Origin: Paractinoplanes pyxinae
Lineage (GTDB): Bacteria; Actinomycetota; Actinomycetes; Mycobacteriales; Micromonosporaceae
Assembly (NCBI RefSeq): GCF_026626335.1
Contig: NZ_JAPNTZ010000017.1
Coordinates: 1 to 64,000 of the forward strand
Direction: 5' to 3'
DNA length: 64,000 nucleotides
The translations under genes and the position numbers were made by a program. This document shows, piece by piece, positions 7,885 through 16,681 of this stretch (the stretch's first letter is position 1; each line of letters begins with the position of its first letter). The notes under the pieces are model-generated. The model was not told the origin of the DNA, did not search any database, and saw only the letters and a program-made list of their open reading frames with translations.

Positions 7885-9210
7885 ATGAAGACCGCCGTCG
7901 TCCTGTTCACCCGGGACCTTCGCGTACGCGACAACCCGGCGCTCGCGGCGGCCTGCGCCAGCGCCGAACACGTCGTGCCGCTGTACGTGCTCGACCCGAA
8001 GCTCGGCCAGCTCTCGCCCAACCGCACCCGCTTCCTGCACGAGTCGCTGGCCGACCTGCGCGCCGCCCTGCGTGACAAGGGCGGCGACCTGGTGATCCGG
8101 ATGGGCGACCCGGTGGCCGAGACGATCGAGCTGGCCCGGTCGATCAACGCCGAGGGCATCGGGATGGCGGCCGACGTCAGCACCTACGCCCGCCGGCGCG
8201 AGGAGCGGATGCGGGAAGAGTGCGAACGGCACCGGATCGCGTTGCGGCTGTTCCCCGGCCTGACGGTGGTCGACCCGGGTGAGCTCCGGCCGGGCGGGGG
8301 CGGTAGCGCGTACCGGGTGTTCTCGCCCTACCACCGCGTCTGGCGGGCTGCCCAGTGGCGCGAAGAGGTCGCAACGCCGGCCAAGATCACACTGCCGCCG
8401 GCAGTGGCCGCGGGACGGCTGCCGGCCATCCCGAAGGGCGAGTCACCGGACGCGGCCCACGGCGGCGAGACCGAAGCCAGGCGGAAGTTCGCGACCTGGA
8501 TGCGGCACATCGGCCCGTACCCGGAATTGCACAACGACATGCCCGCCGACGGAACGAGCAGGCTCAGCCCGTACCTGCGATTTGGTTGTCTGTCGCCTTT
8601 GGAGCTGGCCAACGCCGCGCTGAAAAGCGACGCCGACGATTACGTGCGGCAGCTGTGCTGGCGGGACTTCTACTACCAGGTCGCGCTCGTCTACCCGCAG
8701 CTGTCGACCAAGCCGCTGCGCCCCGGAGCCGACACCGAATGGCGCGACGACCGGGACGCGTTGCAGCACTGGCAGGACGGCACGACCGGGGTGCCCGTGG
8801 TCGACGCGGGCATGCGCCAGCTGCGGGCCGAAGGCTGGATGCACAACCGCGCCCGCCTGATCACCGCGGCGTTCCTGACGAAACATCTGGGCGTCGACTG
8901 GCGGCCCGGGGTGCAATGGTTCTTCCGCTGGCTTCTGGACGGCGATGTGCCGAACAATTCGGGCAACTGGCAGTGGGTCGCGGGCACCGGTAACGACACC
9001 CGCCCCTACCGCAAGTTCAATCCGATCCGCCAAGCCCAGCGTTTCGACCCCGAAGGCGTGTACGTTCGGCGCTACGTACCCGAACTCAAGGGAGTCGAGG
9101 GCGGCGCCGTGCACCAGCCCTGGCGTCTGCCGGACAAGGTCCGGCGCGGCCTCGACTACCCGGGGCCGCTCGAGTCACACCGAGATGAGGCGGTGTGGCT
9201 GCGGCCGTGA
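7885..9210 (+). CDS. phr: deoxyribodipyrimidine photolyase
   Basis: 441 aa class I cryptochrome/photolyase that repairs UV-induced cyclobutane pyrimidine dimers using blue light, with FAD and an antenna chromophore. N-terminal FTRDLRVRDNPAL is the antenna domain. The C-terminal FAD domain has WMHNRARL, the W-rich LLDGDVPNNSGNWQW and DTRPYRKFNP. ATG 7885 follows the crtB stop by one base, so the two are co-transcribed. Pairing photolyase with carotenoid synthesis and a B12-type regulator marks a light-defence unit. Confidence 0.95.
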   Translation: MKTAVVLFTRDLRVRDNPALAAACASAEHVVPLYVLDPKLGQLSPNRTRFLHESLADLRAALRDKGGDLVIRMGDPVAETIELARSINAEGIGMAADVSTYARRREERMREECERHRIALRLFPGLTVVDPGELRPGGGGSAYRVFSPYHRVWRAAQWREEVATPAKITLPPAVAAGRLPAIPKGESPDAAHGGETEARRKFATWMRHIGPYPELHNDMPADGTSRLSPYLRFGCLSPLELANAALKSDADDYVRQLCWRDFYYQVALVYPQLSTKPLRPGADTEWRDDRDALQHWQDGTTGVPVVDAGMRQLRAEGWMHNRARLITAAFLTKHLGVDWRPGVQWFFRWLLDGDVPNNSGNWQWVAGTGNDTRPYRKFNPIRQAQRFDPEGVYVRRYVPELKGVEGGAVHQPWRLPDKVRRGLDYPGPLESHRDEAVWLRP

Positions 9211-9236
9211 CCCCGCCCGGTACGCCCGGGCGGGTC
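9209..9236 (+). terminator. terminator of crtB-phr
   Basis: Inverted repeat CCCGCCCGG/CCGGGCGGG with a short loop, beginning at the phr stop codon. No long T-run. Confidence 0.55.
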
Positions 9237-9338
9237 TCAGCGGGGCCCGCCGGCTGGTTGCGTCCGTCATAACGTCAGGTCGGCGGGCTCCGCGCCCTTC
9301 AGCCACACGCACTTCCCCCGCATCCCGGGTAGTCATGC

Positions 9339-9551
9339 ATGAACGAGTTCCCGTACATCTGGGCCTGGCGCCTGCGCACCCTCGAATACCCGGGCGTCCA
9401 CGTACGCGTCCCCTGGTTCGGCGACGGCGTGGACCGGGCTGGGAGGCCGTGCCGAATCCTCGTACGCGGCACCCGGAACAGCGCCCTGCTCGAATTCGAC
9501 GACGGCTACCAGGTAATCACCAGCCGAGGCGGCCTACGCCGTCGCCGATAG
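9339..9551 (+). CDS. small hypothetical protein
   Basis: 70 aa, basic C-terminus (GGLRRRR). The central text (LVRGTRNSALLEFDDGYQV) reads like a short beta-rich domain of the kind seen in small conserved actinomycete proteins. No signal peptide or membrane segment. It stands alone between the phr terminator and the excalibur gene. Codon use is GC-ending like real genes in the window. Function unknown. Confidence 0.5.
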   Translation: MNEFPYIWAWRLRTLEYPGVHVRVPWFGDGVDRAGRPCRILVRGTRNSALLEFDDGYQVITSRGGLRRRR

Positions 9552-9613
9552 TCACCACAGGGTCGCCTGAACGAATGATCGACAGGCGCCGAACCCGGCA
9601 TCAGGGTGACCCG

Positions 9614-10138
9614 ATGACGAACGAGCCGAGACCGTGGCAGCAGCCGGTCAAGAAGAACAACAACACCGTGGCCCTGGTCGCGTTCGGCGCGATCGCCCTG
9701 TCGCTGTTGGTCTGCGGCGGCGTATTCGTCGGCCAGATTTTCACCGGCAGCCCCGACCCGAAGCCCACCACGGCAGCACCGCGCAACCTCGCCGCTCTGC
9801 CCACCACCGAGGCAGTAGAGGCGCCGGCCGAAACGGTCCCGACCGCCGAGGTGCTGGCAACGCCCACGGCCACACCGAGTCGCACGCCAACCTCGAAGCC
9901 GGCGCCCACTCGCACCACCAGCAAGCCAACCGTCAAGCCGACAACGAAAACGAAGAAGCCGAAGCCACGCCCGACCACCAAGAAGCCCAAGCCCCGCAAG
10001 ACCACCAAAGCGCCGACATCGGTCTACTACAAGAATTGTTCGGCCGTCCGCGCCGCTGGCGCCGCCCCCATCCACCGTGGCGACCCCGGCTACGGCCGCC
10101 ACCTGGACCGCGACGGCGACGGCATCGGCTGCGAGTAG
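9614..10138 (+). CDS. membrane-anchored excalibur calcium-binding domain protein
   Basis: 174 aa. A short basic N-terminus is followed by one membrane helix (residues ~21-43, VALVAFGAIALSLLVCGGVF), then a long Thr/Pro/Lys-rich linker likely to span the wall. The C-terminal ~40 residues are an excalibur domain: YYKNCSAVRAAGAAPI, then HLDRDGDGIGCE, whose DxDxDG loop binds calcium and whose two Cys probably pair. ATG 9614 is chosen because the longer frame has no start support. Extracellular; role unknown, possibly wall- or nuclease-associated as in other excalibur proteins. Confidence 0.85.
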   Translation: MTNEPRPWQQPVKKNNNTVALVAFGAIALSLLVCGGVFVGQIFTGSPDPKPTTAAPRNLAALPTTEAVEAPAETVPTAEVLATPTATPSRTPTSKPAPTRTTSKPTVKPTTKTKKPKPRPTTKKPKPRKTTKAPTSVYYKNCSAVRAAGAAPIHRGDPGYGRHLDRDGDGIGCE

Positions 10139-10306
10139 CTGCGGCGTACTTGTTGCCGCCGCGCCGCAACGCGAGCCGAGTGAGCATCGCTGTTTCAGTT
10201 CGTCGGCGAGTCTGAGGTGCGCGCCGTTGGGAACTTTGCGCAATGGCCAGGCTGGCCATCAGGACGTCTCGTCGGTCTGCCCCTTTGTCACTGCCATGAT
10301 CGACGC

Positions 10307-10951
10307 ATGTTGTTGCTTCTTGATCTGGACAACACGCTGATTGATCGGGCGGCAGCCTATGCCGCTTGGGCTCGGCAGCGGTTCGGCGAGGCGGAGGTGG
10401 CCTGGCTGGTCGAGGCGGACCGGGACGGCTATCGCCAGCGCGAAGAGCTAGCTCGGCTGATTGCTGAGCGGTACTCGCTGGATGCCGACGAGATGTTGGT
10501 TGAGCTGCGGGCGGGCATGGTCGAGCAGCTGGCGCCGGATCCTCGGGTGGACGCGGCTCTTCTCCACATGAAGGCCGCCGGGTTTGTGCCGGTGGTGGTC
10601 ACCAACGGGACGGTGGCTCAGCAGGAGGCGAAGCTTCGGCGGACGGGGCTGGATCGGCTGGTGGCCGGGTGGACCATCTCGGAGGGGGCCGGCGTGCGGA
10701 AGCCCGATCGGCGGATCTTCGAGATCGCGGCGGCGTCGGTGGGGGCTTCTTTGGCTGCGGGCGGCTGGATGGTCGGGGACAACGTCGCGTACGACGTCGG
10801 GGGTGGGGCCGGCGCCGGGCTGCACACTGCCTGGGTGTCGGGTGGGCGGGTGTGGCCCGGCGACGTCGACTACCGGCCGACGGTCACTGCTGTCGACTGT
10901 GTCGGCGCCCTCGAAGCGGTGGTCGGAGCGGCGGGCCACAGCGTTTTCTGA
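10307..10951 (+). CDS. HAD-superfamily hydrolase
   Basis: 214 aa. HAD motif I is DLDNTLID (nucleophile Asp near residue 6), motif II is VVVTNGT, the motif III lysine is in VRKPDRRIF, and motif IV is MVGDNVAYDV. The cap is helical, as in subfamily IA phosphatases. It probably dephosphorylates a small metabolite in the cytoplasm; the substrate is not predictable. Start at ATG 10307. Its 3' end overlaps the convergent TDT transporter gene by 82 bp. Confidence 0.9.
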   Translation: MLLLLDLDNTLIDRAAAYAAWARQRFGEAEVAWLVEADRDGYRQREELARLIAERYSLDADEMLVELRAGMVEQLAPDPRVDAALLHMKAAGFVPVVVTNGTVAQQEAKLRRTGLDRLVAGWTISEGAGVRKPDRRIFEIAAASVGASLAAGGWMVGDNVAYDVGGGAGAGLHTAWVSGGRVWPGDVDYRPTVTAVDCVGALEAVVGAAGHSVF

Positions 10952-11928
10952 CGTACGCCGCGCACCGTCCGGGCGGCGACGATCGTCCAGGCCGTCAGCA
11001 GGACGGTGAACAGGGCCACGGCCAACGCGGTCAACAGTGGAGAACCGGTGCGGGTGGCCAGGCCGCCGGTCGCGGTGACGACCGTGCCGACGGGGAACGT
11101 GAAGCTCCACCACGTCAGGGAGAACGGCAGGCCGCTCCGGGCGGTGCGGATGGTGATCGTCGCCGCCAGCGCGGCCCAGAAAAGCGCGAAACCCAGCACC
11201 GGTACGCCGTAGAGCACCGCTATCATCTGCGCTCCCGACGCGTACGGGTCGGAAAGCACCCCCTCGGCCGAGCGCCCCAGCAGGTGGAACGCGGTGACCG
11301 ACTGGCCGAGCGGTCCGAGCACGATCCACAGTGTCGGGACCATGCGGGCCGCCCCGACCTGGTGGTTCACCAGGCGCGTCCAGATCTGGGTGATCACGAC
11401 GAGCGACGCGATCAGGCTGATCCCGGCCAGCGCATAGCAGGTCAGCAGCAGGTCACGCCCGTCCGGCACGTGCGGCACGAGCAGCGCCCCGGTGGCGACC
11501 GAGACCATCGGCGGCACCACCGGCATCAGCCAGCCGCCGAACGCCGCGTCGGGGGTGGCGCCGGGGCGGGTCATCATCCGGTACGGGACGGCGACCGCCA
11601 CGATCAGGCCGAGCACCGTGCCGGCCGTCCACAGGACGAAGGACGCCGTGACGGCGAAGCGGCCGGGGCCGAGCAGCAGGGTTCCGGCGCCGACGGTCAT
11701 CAGGGCCATCGGCGGCGCGCCCCAGAACTGGACCAGCACCGGGTCGGTGGCGTGCGTCGTCCCGCGGCGGGCGAAGGCAACGATCACCGTGATCAGCAGC
11801 AGCGTGGCCAGCAGCCACATCACGGTGGCGAAGGCGTGCAGGCCGGGCAGGTGGACGGGCAGCGTGGCGGCCGCGGTGGCGACGATCCCGGTGCCCATGA
11901 CGGAGGCGAACCAGTTGGGTCCGAACAT
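10870..11928 (-). CDS. TDT/TehA-family C4-dicarboxylate or tellurite-resistance transporter
   Basis: 352 aa with about ten hydrophobic helices. It begins FGPNWFASVMGTGIVATAA, the typical N-terminal signature of the tellurite-resistance/dicarboxylate transporter (TDT) family. The ATG at 11928 fits this signature; sequence upstream in frame is unlike membrane protein. It is divergently transcribed from the LysR gene at 11999, which probably controls it. Substrate could be a C4-dicarboxylate, sulfite or similar anion; the family alone does not decide. Confidence 0.88.
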   Translation of the reverse strand: MFGPNWFASVMGTGIVATAAATLPVHLPGLHAFATVMWLLATLLLITVIVAFARRGTTHATDPVLVQFWGAPPMALMTVGAGTLLLGPGRFAVTASFVLWTAGTVLGLIVAVAVPYRMMTRPGATPDAAFGGWLMPVVPPMVSVATGALLVPHVPDGRDLLLTCYALAGISLIASLVVITQIWTRLVNHQVGAARMVPTLWIVLGPLGQSVTAFHLLGRSAEGVLSDPYASGAQMIAVLYGVPVLGFALFWAALAATITIRTARSGLPFSLTWWSFTFPVGTVVTATGGLATRTGSPLLTALAVALFTVLLTAWTIVAARTVRGVRQKTLWPAAPTTASRAPTQSTAVTVGR

Positions 11929-11998
11929 GCCTCCAGCCTCCGTTGAGAAGGTCAGGGCCGGTAGACACCGATCTCGGTTGAGGTCATAACCTGAAGTT

Positions 11999-12895
11999 AT
12001 GCCTCTGCCGCCGCTGGCCGCCGACCTCACCGGCTTCGACCTGCTGTTGAGCGTGGCCCGGCTCGGCAGTGTGGGCCGAGCCGCGGCCGAGCACCGCATC
12101 TCGCAGCCGGCCGCCAGCGCTCGCTTACGCGAGCTCGAACGGCGGGCCGGCCTGACCCTGCTGCACCGCACACCGCGCGGTTCGACCCTGACCGAGACCG
12201 GCGCCCTGGTCGCCGACTGGGCCCGATCGGCGGTCGACGCGGCCGATGCTCTGGCGGCCGGACTGGCCGCGCTGCGGGCCACCCACGAGAGCCGGCTGAC
12301 CGTCGCGGCCAGTCAGACCGTCGCCGAATATCTGCTGCCGGCGTGGCTGGTCGCGCTGCGCGCCGCCCATCCCGGGCTGGCCGTGACATTGCAGGCGGCC
12401 AACTCGGCCGACGTGGCCGCCGCGGTGCTGTCCGGGCAGGTCGAGCTCGGCTTCGTCGAGGGCCCCGACCTACCGGCCGGTCTGCACGCCGAGGTGGTGG
12501 CGACCGACCGCCTGACAGTGGTGGTGGCGCCCTCGCACCCGTGGGCCCGCCGGCGCCGGGCGCTGACGGCGGCCGAGCTGGCCGAGGCGCCGATGGTGTC
12601 GCGCGAGGCCGGGTCGGGCACCCGCCGGGCGTTCGACCAGGCGCTGGGTGACCTGGTCGCCGCGGCGCCGCTGCTTGAACTGTCGTCGACCACCGCCATC
12701 AAGCACGCCGTCGCCGCCGGTTCGGGTGCGGCCGTGCTGAGCTCGCTCGCCGTGACGGCCGAACTGACAGCCGGCACCCTGATCGCCGTACCGGCCGCAG
12801 TTTCGCTTCAGCGACGGTTGCAGGCAGTGTGGCGGACCGCCGACCAGCTCAACGGGCCGGCGCGCGACCTCTATGCGATAGCCCGCCGAGCATGA
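11999..12895 (+). CDS. LysR-family transcriptional regulator
   Basis: 298 aa. N-terminal winged helix at residues ~12-70 (LLLSVARLGSVGRAAAEHRISQPAASARLRELE is the LysR HTH in form), then a periplasmic-binding-protein-like effector domain (LTVAASQTVAEYLLPAWL, ELGFVEGPD, VVVAPSHPWA, REAGSGTRRAF). The 70-bp divergent gap with the TDT transporter suggests it regulates that gene and itself. Its 3' end overlaps a small convergent gene by 47 bp. Confidence 0.93.
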   Translation: MPLPPLAADLTGFDLLLSVARLGSVGRAAAEHRISQPAASARLRELERRAGLTLLHRTPRGSTLTETGALVADWARSAVDAADALAAGLAALRATHESRLTVAASQTVAEYLLPAWLVALRAAHPGLAVTLQAANSADVAAAVLSGQVELGFVEGPDLPAGLHAEVVATDRLTVVVAPSHPWARRRRALTAAELAEAPMVSREAGSGTRRAFDQALGDLVAAAPLLELSSTTAIKHAVAAGSGAAVLSSLAVTAELTAGTLIAVPAAVSLQRRLQAVWRTADQLNGPARDLYAIARRA

Positions 12896-13088
12896 CCGCG
12901 GCGCCCATCACCACGGCGGTGATGATCGAGAGGGAGGGCAGGCCGGACTTCAACTGCTGGTAGGTCGTGCCGCCGTACGCCAGATAAGCCGCACCGGCCC
13001 TGGCGAGTGACCACCGCAGGGCCCGGCGTTTCGGACTGCCGCCGGGCCTCGGTGGATCACCGCCGTACAGAAGCTCAGAGATTCTCAT
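12849..13088 (-). CDS. small hypothetical membrane protein
   Basis: 79 aa with a basic N-terminal half and one clear hydrophobic stretch near residues 51-70 (SLSIITAVVMGAAVMLGGL). ATG 13088. Its 3' end overlaps the LysR gene end. No recognised domain. Expression is plausible but unproven. Confidence 0.5.
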   Translation of the reverse strand: MRISELLYGGDPPRPGGSPKRRALRWSLARAGAAYLAYGGTTYQQLKSGLPSLSIITAVVMGAAVMLGGLSHRGRAPAR

Positions 13089-13161
13089 GGCCGGACGCTA
13101 GGCCCGCGGTAGCACCCCCGTCGTGCTACCGCAGAGCCGTTTACCTGGTCATACTCCGGTA

Positions 13162-13584
13162 TCACGGGGTCAGGTCGATGGCGGCGGCGAACGAGCCGTC
13201 CATGCGGAACGGCACCGATTCGTGCTCGTGCACGACCAGCCAGCGCCCGTCGATGCGGCGCAGGCCGAGCGTCACCCGGTACCAGAGGGTGAAGGCGTCG
13301 GTCGTGCCCTTGGGGGTCGCGCTCATCGAGTCGAGGCTGGTCGCGAAGGCCACGTCGCCGTCGACGGCGATCTCGAGCTGGGTGACCTCGCGACGCGGCG
13401 GCGCCTCGAACGTGGCCAGCCACTGCTCGGTCGGGGTGGGGTCGGTGCTGTCCGCCCGTTCGGCCAGCGGCGGGGCCAGGCTGTAAAGAACAACTTCCGG
13501 CGCCGAGTACGCGAGGAAGCCCCGCACGTCACCGGCGCTCAGCTTGGCCGCGCGTCCCTCGATCACTTCTTGGATCTCTCGCAT
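13162..13584 (-). CDS. SnoaL-like / DUF4440-type polyketide-cyclase-fold protein
   Basis: 140 aa. Length and pattern (helical start with EVIEGRAAKLSAGDVRGFLAYSAPEVVLYSL, ending GRWLVVHEHESVPF) match the NTF2-like SnoaL/DUF4440 fold used by small-ligand-binding and ketosteroid-isomerase-like proteins. ATG 13584. It is divergent from the DGPF/ECF sigma pair. SnoaL-like proteins often accompany ECF sigma factors, but whether it is part of that system is inference. Confidence 0.8.
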   Translation of the reverse strand: MREIQEVIEGRAAKLSAGDVRGFLAYSAPEVVLYSLAPPLAERADSTDPTPTEQWLATFEAPPRREVTQLEIAVDGDVAFATSLDSMSATPKGTTDAFTLWYRVTLGLRRIDGRWLVVHEHESVPFRMDGSFAAAIDLTP

Positions 13585-13675
13585 GTCCTGCTCCCTTTCG
13601 GCCAGAAACTTCGCCCGGGACGTCGAAGCCGAGGCGGCCGCTTCGACATGCTGTGTGAGGCAAAGGAGAGAACCC

Positions 13676-14047
13676 GTGAAATATCTGATCCTCATCCAGT
13701 CCAATCCGCGCAGCCTGGCCGTGTGGGAGACGCTGTCCGACGACGAGCGGATGGCCTTCGGGCGCGGCCACATGGAGCTGGGCGAAGAGATGTCCGAGGC
13801 CGGGGTGTACGTGGCCAGTGAGGGCCTGGCCGACCCGTCGCTGGCCAGGTTCGTCTCGGTCCGCGAGGGCCAGACGATCGTCTCCGACGGGCCGTACGCC
13901 GAGGTCAAGGAACACCTGGCCGGCTTCTATCTGATCGACGTGCCCAGCCTGGACGAGGCAGTGGCATGGGCGGCCAAGGTGCCCGACGCGGCCAACACCG
14001 AGGTCGAGGTGCGCCCGATCCTGGACATGAGCGGGTGGGAGTTCTGA
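13676..14047 (+). CDS. YCII-related (DGPF domain) protein
   Basis: 123 aa YCII/DGPF protein; the name-giving segment reads SDGPYAEVKEHLAGFYLIDV. GTG 13676 has AAAGGAGAG about 7 nt upstream. It overlaps the start of the downstream ECF sigma factor by 13 bp, the arrangement known for the ECF42 group, in which a DGPF protein is encoded beside the sigma factor. Its biochemical role in that pairing is not established. Confidence 0.92.
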   Translation: MKYLILIQSNPRSLAVWETLSDDERMAFGRGHMELGEEMSEAGVYVASEGLADPSLARFVSVREGQTIVSDGPYAEVKEHLAGFYLIDVPSLDEAVAWAAKVPDAANTEVEVRPILDMSGWEF

Positions 14048-15216
14048 CCCCTCTGGAAGAAGTGCTGCGTACCGCCGCGCCGCAGGTGCTGGGCGCGGTG
14101 GTGCGGCGCTACGGCGACTTCGACGCCGGCGAGGACGCGGTTCAGGAGGCGTTGCTGGCGGCGGCCCGGCAGTGGCCGTCCGAGGGCGTGCCGGACGATC
14201 CGCGGGCCTGGCTGATCCGCGTCGCCTCCCGCCGCCGCATCGAATCCCTGCGCAACGACGAGGCCCGGCGCCGGCGCGAGGCGCTGCCGGCCGATCCGGT
14301 TCCTTGCGTACGCGGTGACGACGAACTGACCCTGCTGGTGCTCTGCTGCCATCCCGCCCTGACGCCGGTCTCGCAGGTGGCGTTGACTCTGCGCGCCGTC
14401 GGCGGCCTGACCACCGCCGAGATCGCCCGCGCCCTGCTGGTGCCCGAGTCCACGGTCGGCCAGCGCATCAGCCGGGCCAAGCGCAAGATCCGGGAGGCCG
14501 GCGCGCGATTCGTGCTCCCCGACAACTTCGAAGACCGGCTTCCCGGCGTACGCGGGGTCCTGTACCTGATTTTCAACGAGGGCCACACAGCCAGCTCCGG
14601 AAAGTCCCTGCACCGCGTCGAACTCAGCACCGAGGCGATCCGCCTGACCCGCCAACTGCACGCCCGCCTGCCCGCCGACGGCGAGGTGGCCGGCCTGCTG
14701 GCCCTGATGCTGCTGACCGACGCAAGACGCCCAGCCCGAACCCGCCCCGACGGCGCCCTGATCCCGCTGGCTCAACAGGACCGAAACCTCTGGAACCAGT
14801 CCGCCATCGACGAGGGCATAGACATCATCACGACCGCACTCCGCACCACCGAGATCGGCCCGTTCCAGCTGCAGGCCGCGATAGCCGCCGTCCACGCCGA
14901 ACCCGGCGAGACCGACTGGCCGCAGATCCTCGAGCTGTACCGCCTGCTGGACGCTCTGGCCCCCGGCCCGATGGTCACCCTGAACCGGATCGTCGCCCTG
15001 TCCGAAGTCGACGGCCCGCTGGTCGGCCTGCGCGCGCTGGAGAAGGCCGCCCTGGACAACCATCACCGAGTGGCCTCGGTCCGCGCCCATTTGCTGGAAC
15101 GCTCCGGCGACCTGGCTGCCGCCCGCGACGAATACCTGCTGGCCGCCCGGCAGACGCTGAGCCTGCCCGAGCAGCGCTACCTGGAGTCCCAAGCGGCTCG
15201 ATTGCGCTCAGCGTAG
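14035..15216 (+). CDS. ECF sigma factor with long C-terminal extension (ECF42-like)
   Basis: 393 aa. Sigma region 2 is at residues ~10-80 (DFDAGEDAVQEALLAAARQWP, DPRAWLIRVASRRRIESLR) and region 4 at ~115-165 (ALTLRAVGGLTTAEIARALLVPESTVGQRISRAKRKIR). These are followed by a ~220-residue helical, TPR-like extension (FNEGHTAS, LTDARRPART) absent from ordinary ECF factors. There is no anti-sigma gene, consistent with control through the extension. Start GTG 14035 overlaps the DGPF gene; CTG 14044 is an alternative. Confidence 0.9.
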   Translation: MGVLTPLEEVLRTAAPQVLGAVVRRYGDFDAGEDAVQEALLAAARQWPSEGVPDDPRAWLIRVASRRRIESLRNDEARRRREALPADPVPCVRGDDELTLLVLCCHPALTPVSQVALTLRAVGGLTTAEIARALLVPESTVGQRISRAKRKIREAGARFVLPDNFEDRLPGVRGVLYLIFNEGHTASSGKSLHRVELSTEAIRLTRQLHARLPADGEVAGLLALMLLTDARRPARTRPDGALIPLAQQDRNLWNQSAIDEGIDIITTALRTTEIGPFQLQAAIAAVHAEPGETDWPQILELYRLLDALAPGPMVTLNRIVALSEVDGPLVGLRALEKAALDNHHRVASVRAHLLERSGDLAAARDEYLLAARQTLSLPEQRYLESQAARLRSA

Positions 15217-15233
15217 CGGTCTAGTCTCGGGCG

Positions 15234-15809
15234 ATGCTCCGCGTCGTGCAGCTCGTGAAGCAGAAGCTCAACGGCAACACGGGCACCTGGCTCACCTATC
15301 ACCTCGGTGACGACGAGGCCGGCTCCTGGCTGTTCCACCCCGAGGGCACCTCCTACACAGGCCGGTGGGCCGACGGTCGCGAAGCCAGGTGTTTCTCCGG
15401 GGTTCCCGAGAAGCCGGGCTGCCCCATCCTCTACTTCGCACCCCATCAGGCCGGTTGGGTCGCTGCCTGGCGGCACACACCCCGGACCGAAATCACCGTC
15501 GACCTGTCCCGCCCCGTGACGCGAAGCGGGGACGTGTGGGGCTACGTCGACCTCGAGCTCGACCTCTGGCACCGGCCGGACGACCCCAGGCACGACAGGA
15601 CCGTCGGTGTGGCCGACGACGACGAACTCGAGGACGCCGTACGCCGAAACTGGATCACCCCGGCCGAGGCCACGCGGACCCGCGACGAAGTACAACGCGT
15701 TGCCGGCTCGATCCTCGACGGCGTCCAACCCTTCACCCAGGCCGCATGGAAACGCTTCGAGGAAGCGATCGCCCGGGGGCTACCGGCTCCGCACCGACCA
15801 CAAGCCTGA
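15234..15809 (+). CDS. DUF402 domain protein
   Basis: 191 aa. The beta-rich central part (GTSYTGRWADG, ILYFAPHQAGWVAAWRH) followed by DVWGYVDLELDLW and DDDELEDAV matches DUF402/FomD-type proteins, some of which are nucleoside-diphosphate-linked phosphohydrolases that use conserved Asp/Glu residues. Start ATG 15234, 17 bp after the sigma gene stop, so possibly in the same transcript. Cytoplasmic; substrate unknown. Confidence 0.75.
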   Translation: MLRVVQLVKQKLNGNTGTWLTYHLGDDEAGSWLFHPEGTSYTGRWADGREARCFSGVPEKPGCPILYFAPHQAGWVAAWRHTPRTEITVDLSRPVTRSGDVWGYVDLELDLWHRPDDPRHDRTVGVADDDELEDAVRRNWITPAEATRTRDEVQRVAGSILDGVQPFTQAAWKRFEEAIARGLPAPHRPQA

Positions 15810-15928
15810 GCAAGCGGGCACAAGACCGGGCTTGAAGGTCGCTGTGAGGTCGATCAGAGTGAACTGCAGGGTCGGTGAGCAGCAACGTTCGTCGATCTTG
15901 TCAGGTCGGGCGGGTTGAGGAGGACGGC

Positions 15929-16243
15929 GTGCTGACATTCACTAACGCGGCCGAGCAGGCGGCCTGGAGCATGGCGGAAGCGCTCAGCGAGAAGGCCTTC
16001 GCGGCGATGAAGAACGCCGAAGAGGCGCAAGAGGTGTTCCGGTCCGGCCGGATGGCGATGCGCCGGCAGTTCAAGGCGCGCGGCCTGTCCGAGGTCGACG
16101 CGGCCATCCGCTGGAAGAGCACCGCCCAGGCCCAGTCGGCGCTGGCCGACCACGAGTTCTACATGTCGCTGGCGTCGATGTACAACGAGGCGGCCACCGC
16201 CCAGTACGCCAAGGCCCTCTACCTCAAGAACGGCAAAAACTAG
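15929..16243 (+). CDS. hypothetical helical protein
   Basis: 104 aa, Ala/Glu/Met-rich and mostly helical (EQAAWSMAEALSEKAFAAMK), with no signal peptide or membrane segment. The start is decided by the ribosome site GAGGAGG at 15916-15922, 6 nt before GTG 15929; the longer frame to 15875 puts that site inside the gene. It ends in CTAG, shared with the stop codon of the convergent gene. No family recognised. Confidence 0.65.
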   Translation: MLTFTNAAEQAAWSMAEALSEKAFAAMKNAEEAQEVFRSGRMAMRRQFKARGLSEVDAAIRWKSTAQAQSALADHEFYMSLASMYNEAATAQYAKALYLKNGKN

Positions 16244-16656
16244 GCCGCGCGGTGGCGCAGTGTCGCCACCGTCGAGCCGGCCAGCGCCAGCAGGCAGTCG
16301 GGCAGCTGGCCGTCGGCGATCGCGGCGCCGAACAGCGCCTCGGCCGTCGGGATGTCGCCGTTCGCGTAGGCGCTGATGAAGCGGGCCACCCAGCGCTTGT
16401 CGTAGCGCGCGTCGTCGATGCCGGGGAAGTCGAGCGTCCACGCGCCGCCCGACGGCACCTGGCCGACCATCGTCGCGGCCAGGCACCAGGCCACGTCGTA
16501 GGCGCCGACGATGCCGGAGCGGTCGACGACCGAGTCGAACGTGCCGACCACCGCATCACTGTCACCGCTCAGCGCACTCTGAAGCACGAGTGCCGCGTCG
16601 TCGATAGCGTGCTGTGGTACCTCGGTCACGAGAAAGAAGGTACGTGGAACGGTCAA
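16240..16656 (-). CDS. hypothetical protein
   Basis: 138 aa from TTG 16656, or 129 aa from GTG 16629; neither has a good ribosome site. Contains AYDVAWCLAATMVGQVP and DKRWVARFISAYANGD, helical text typical of a soluble conserved actinomycete protein. The stop codon overlaps the convergent gene's stop through a shared CTAG. No domain recognised. Confidence 0.65.
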   Translation of the reverse strand: MTVPRTFFLVTEVPQHAIDDAALVLQSALSGDSDAVVGTFDSVVDRSGIVGAYDVAWCLAATMVGQVPSGGAWTLDFPGIDDARYDKRWVARFISAYANGDIPTAEALFGAAIADGQLPDCLLALAGSTVATLRHRAA

Positions 16657-16681
16657 GGTCTGCCCGCTGAGACCCCGATTT

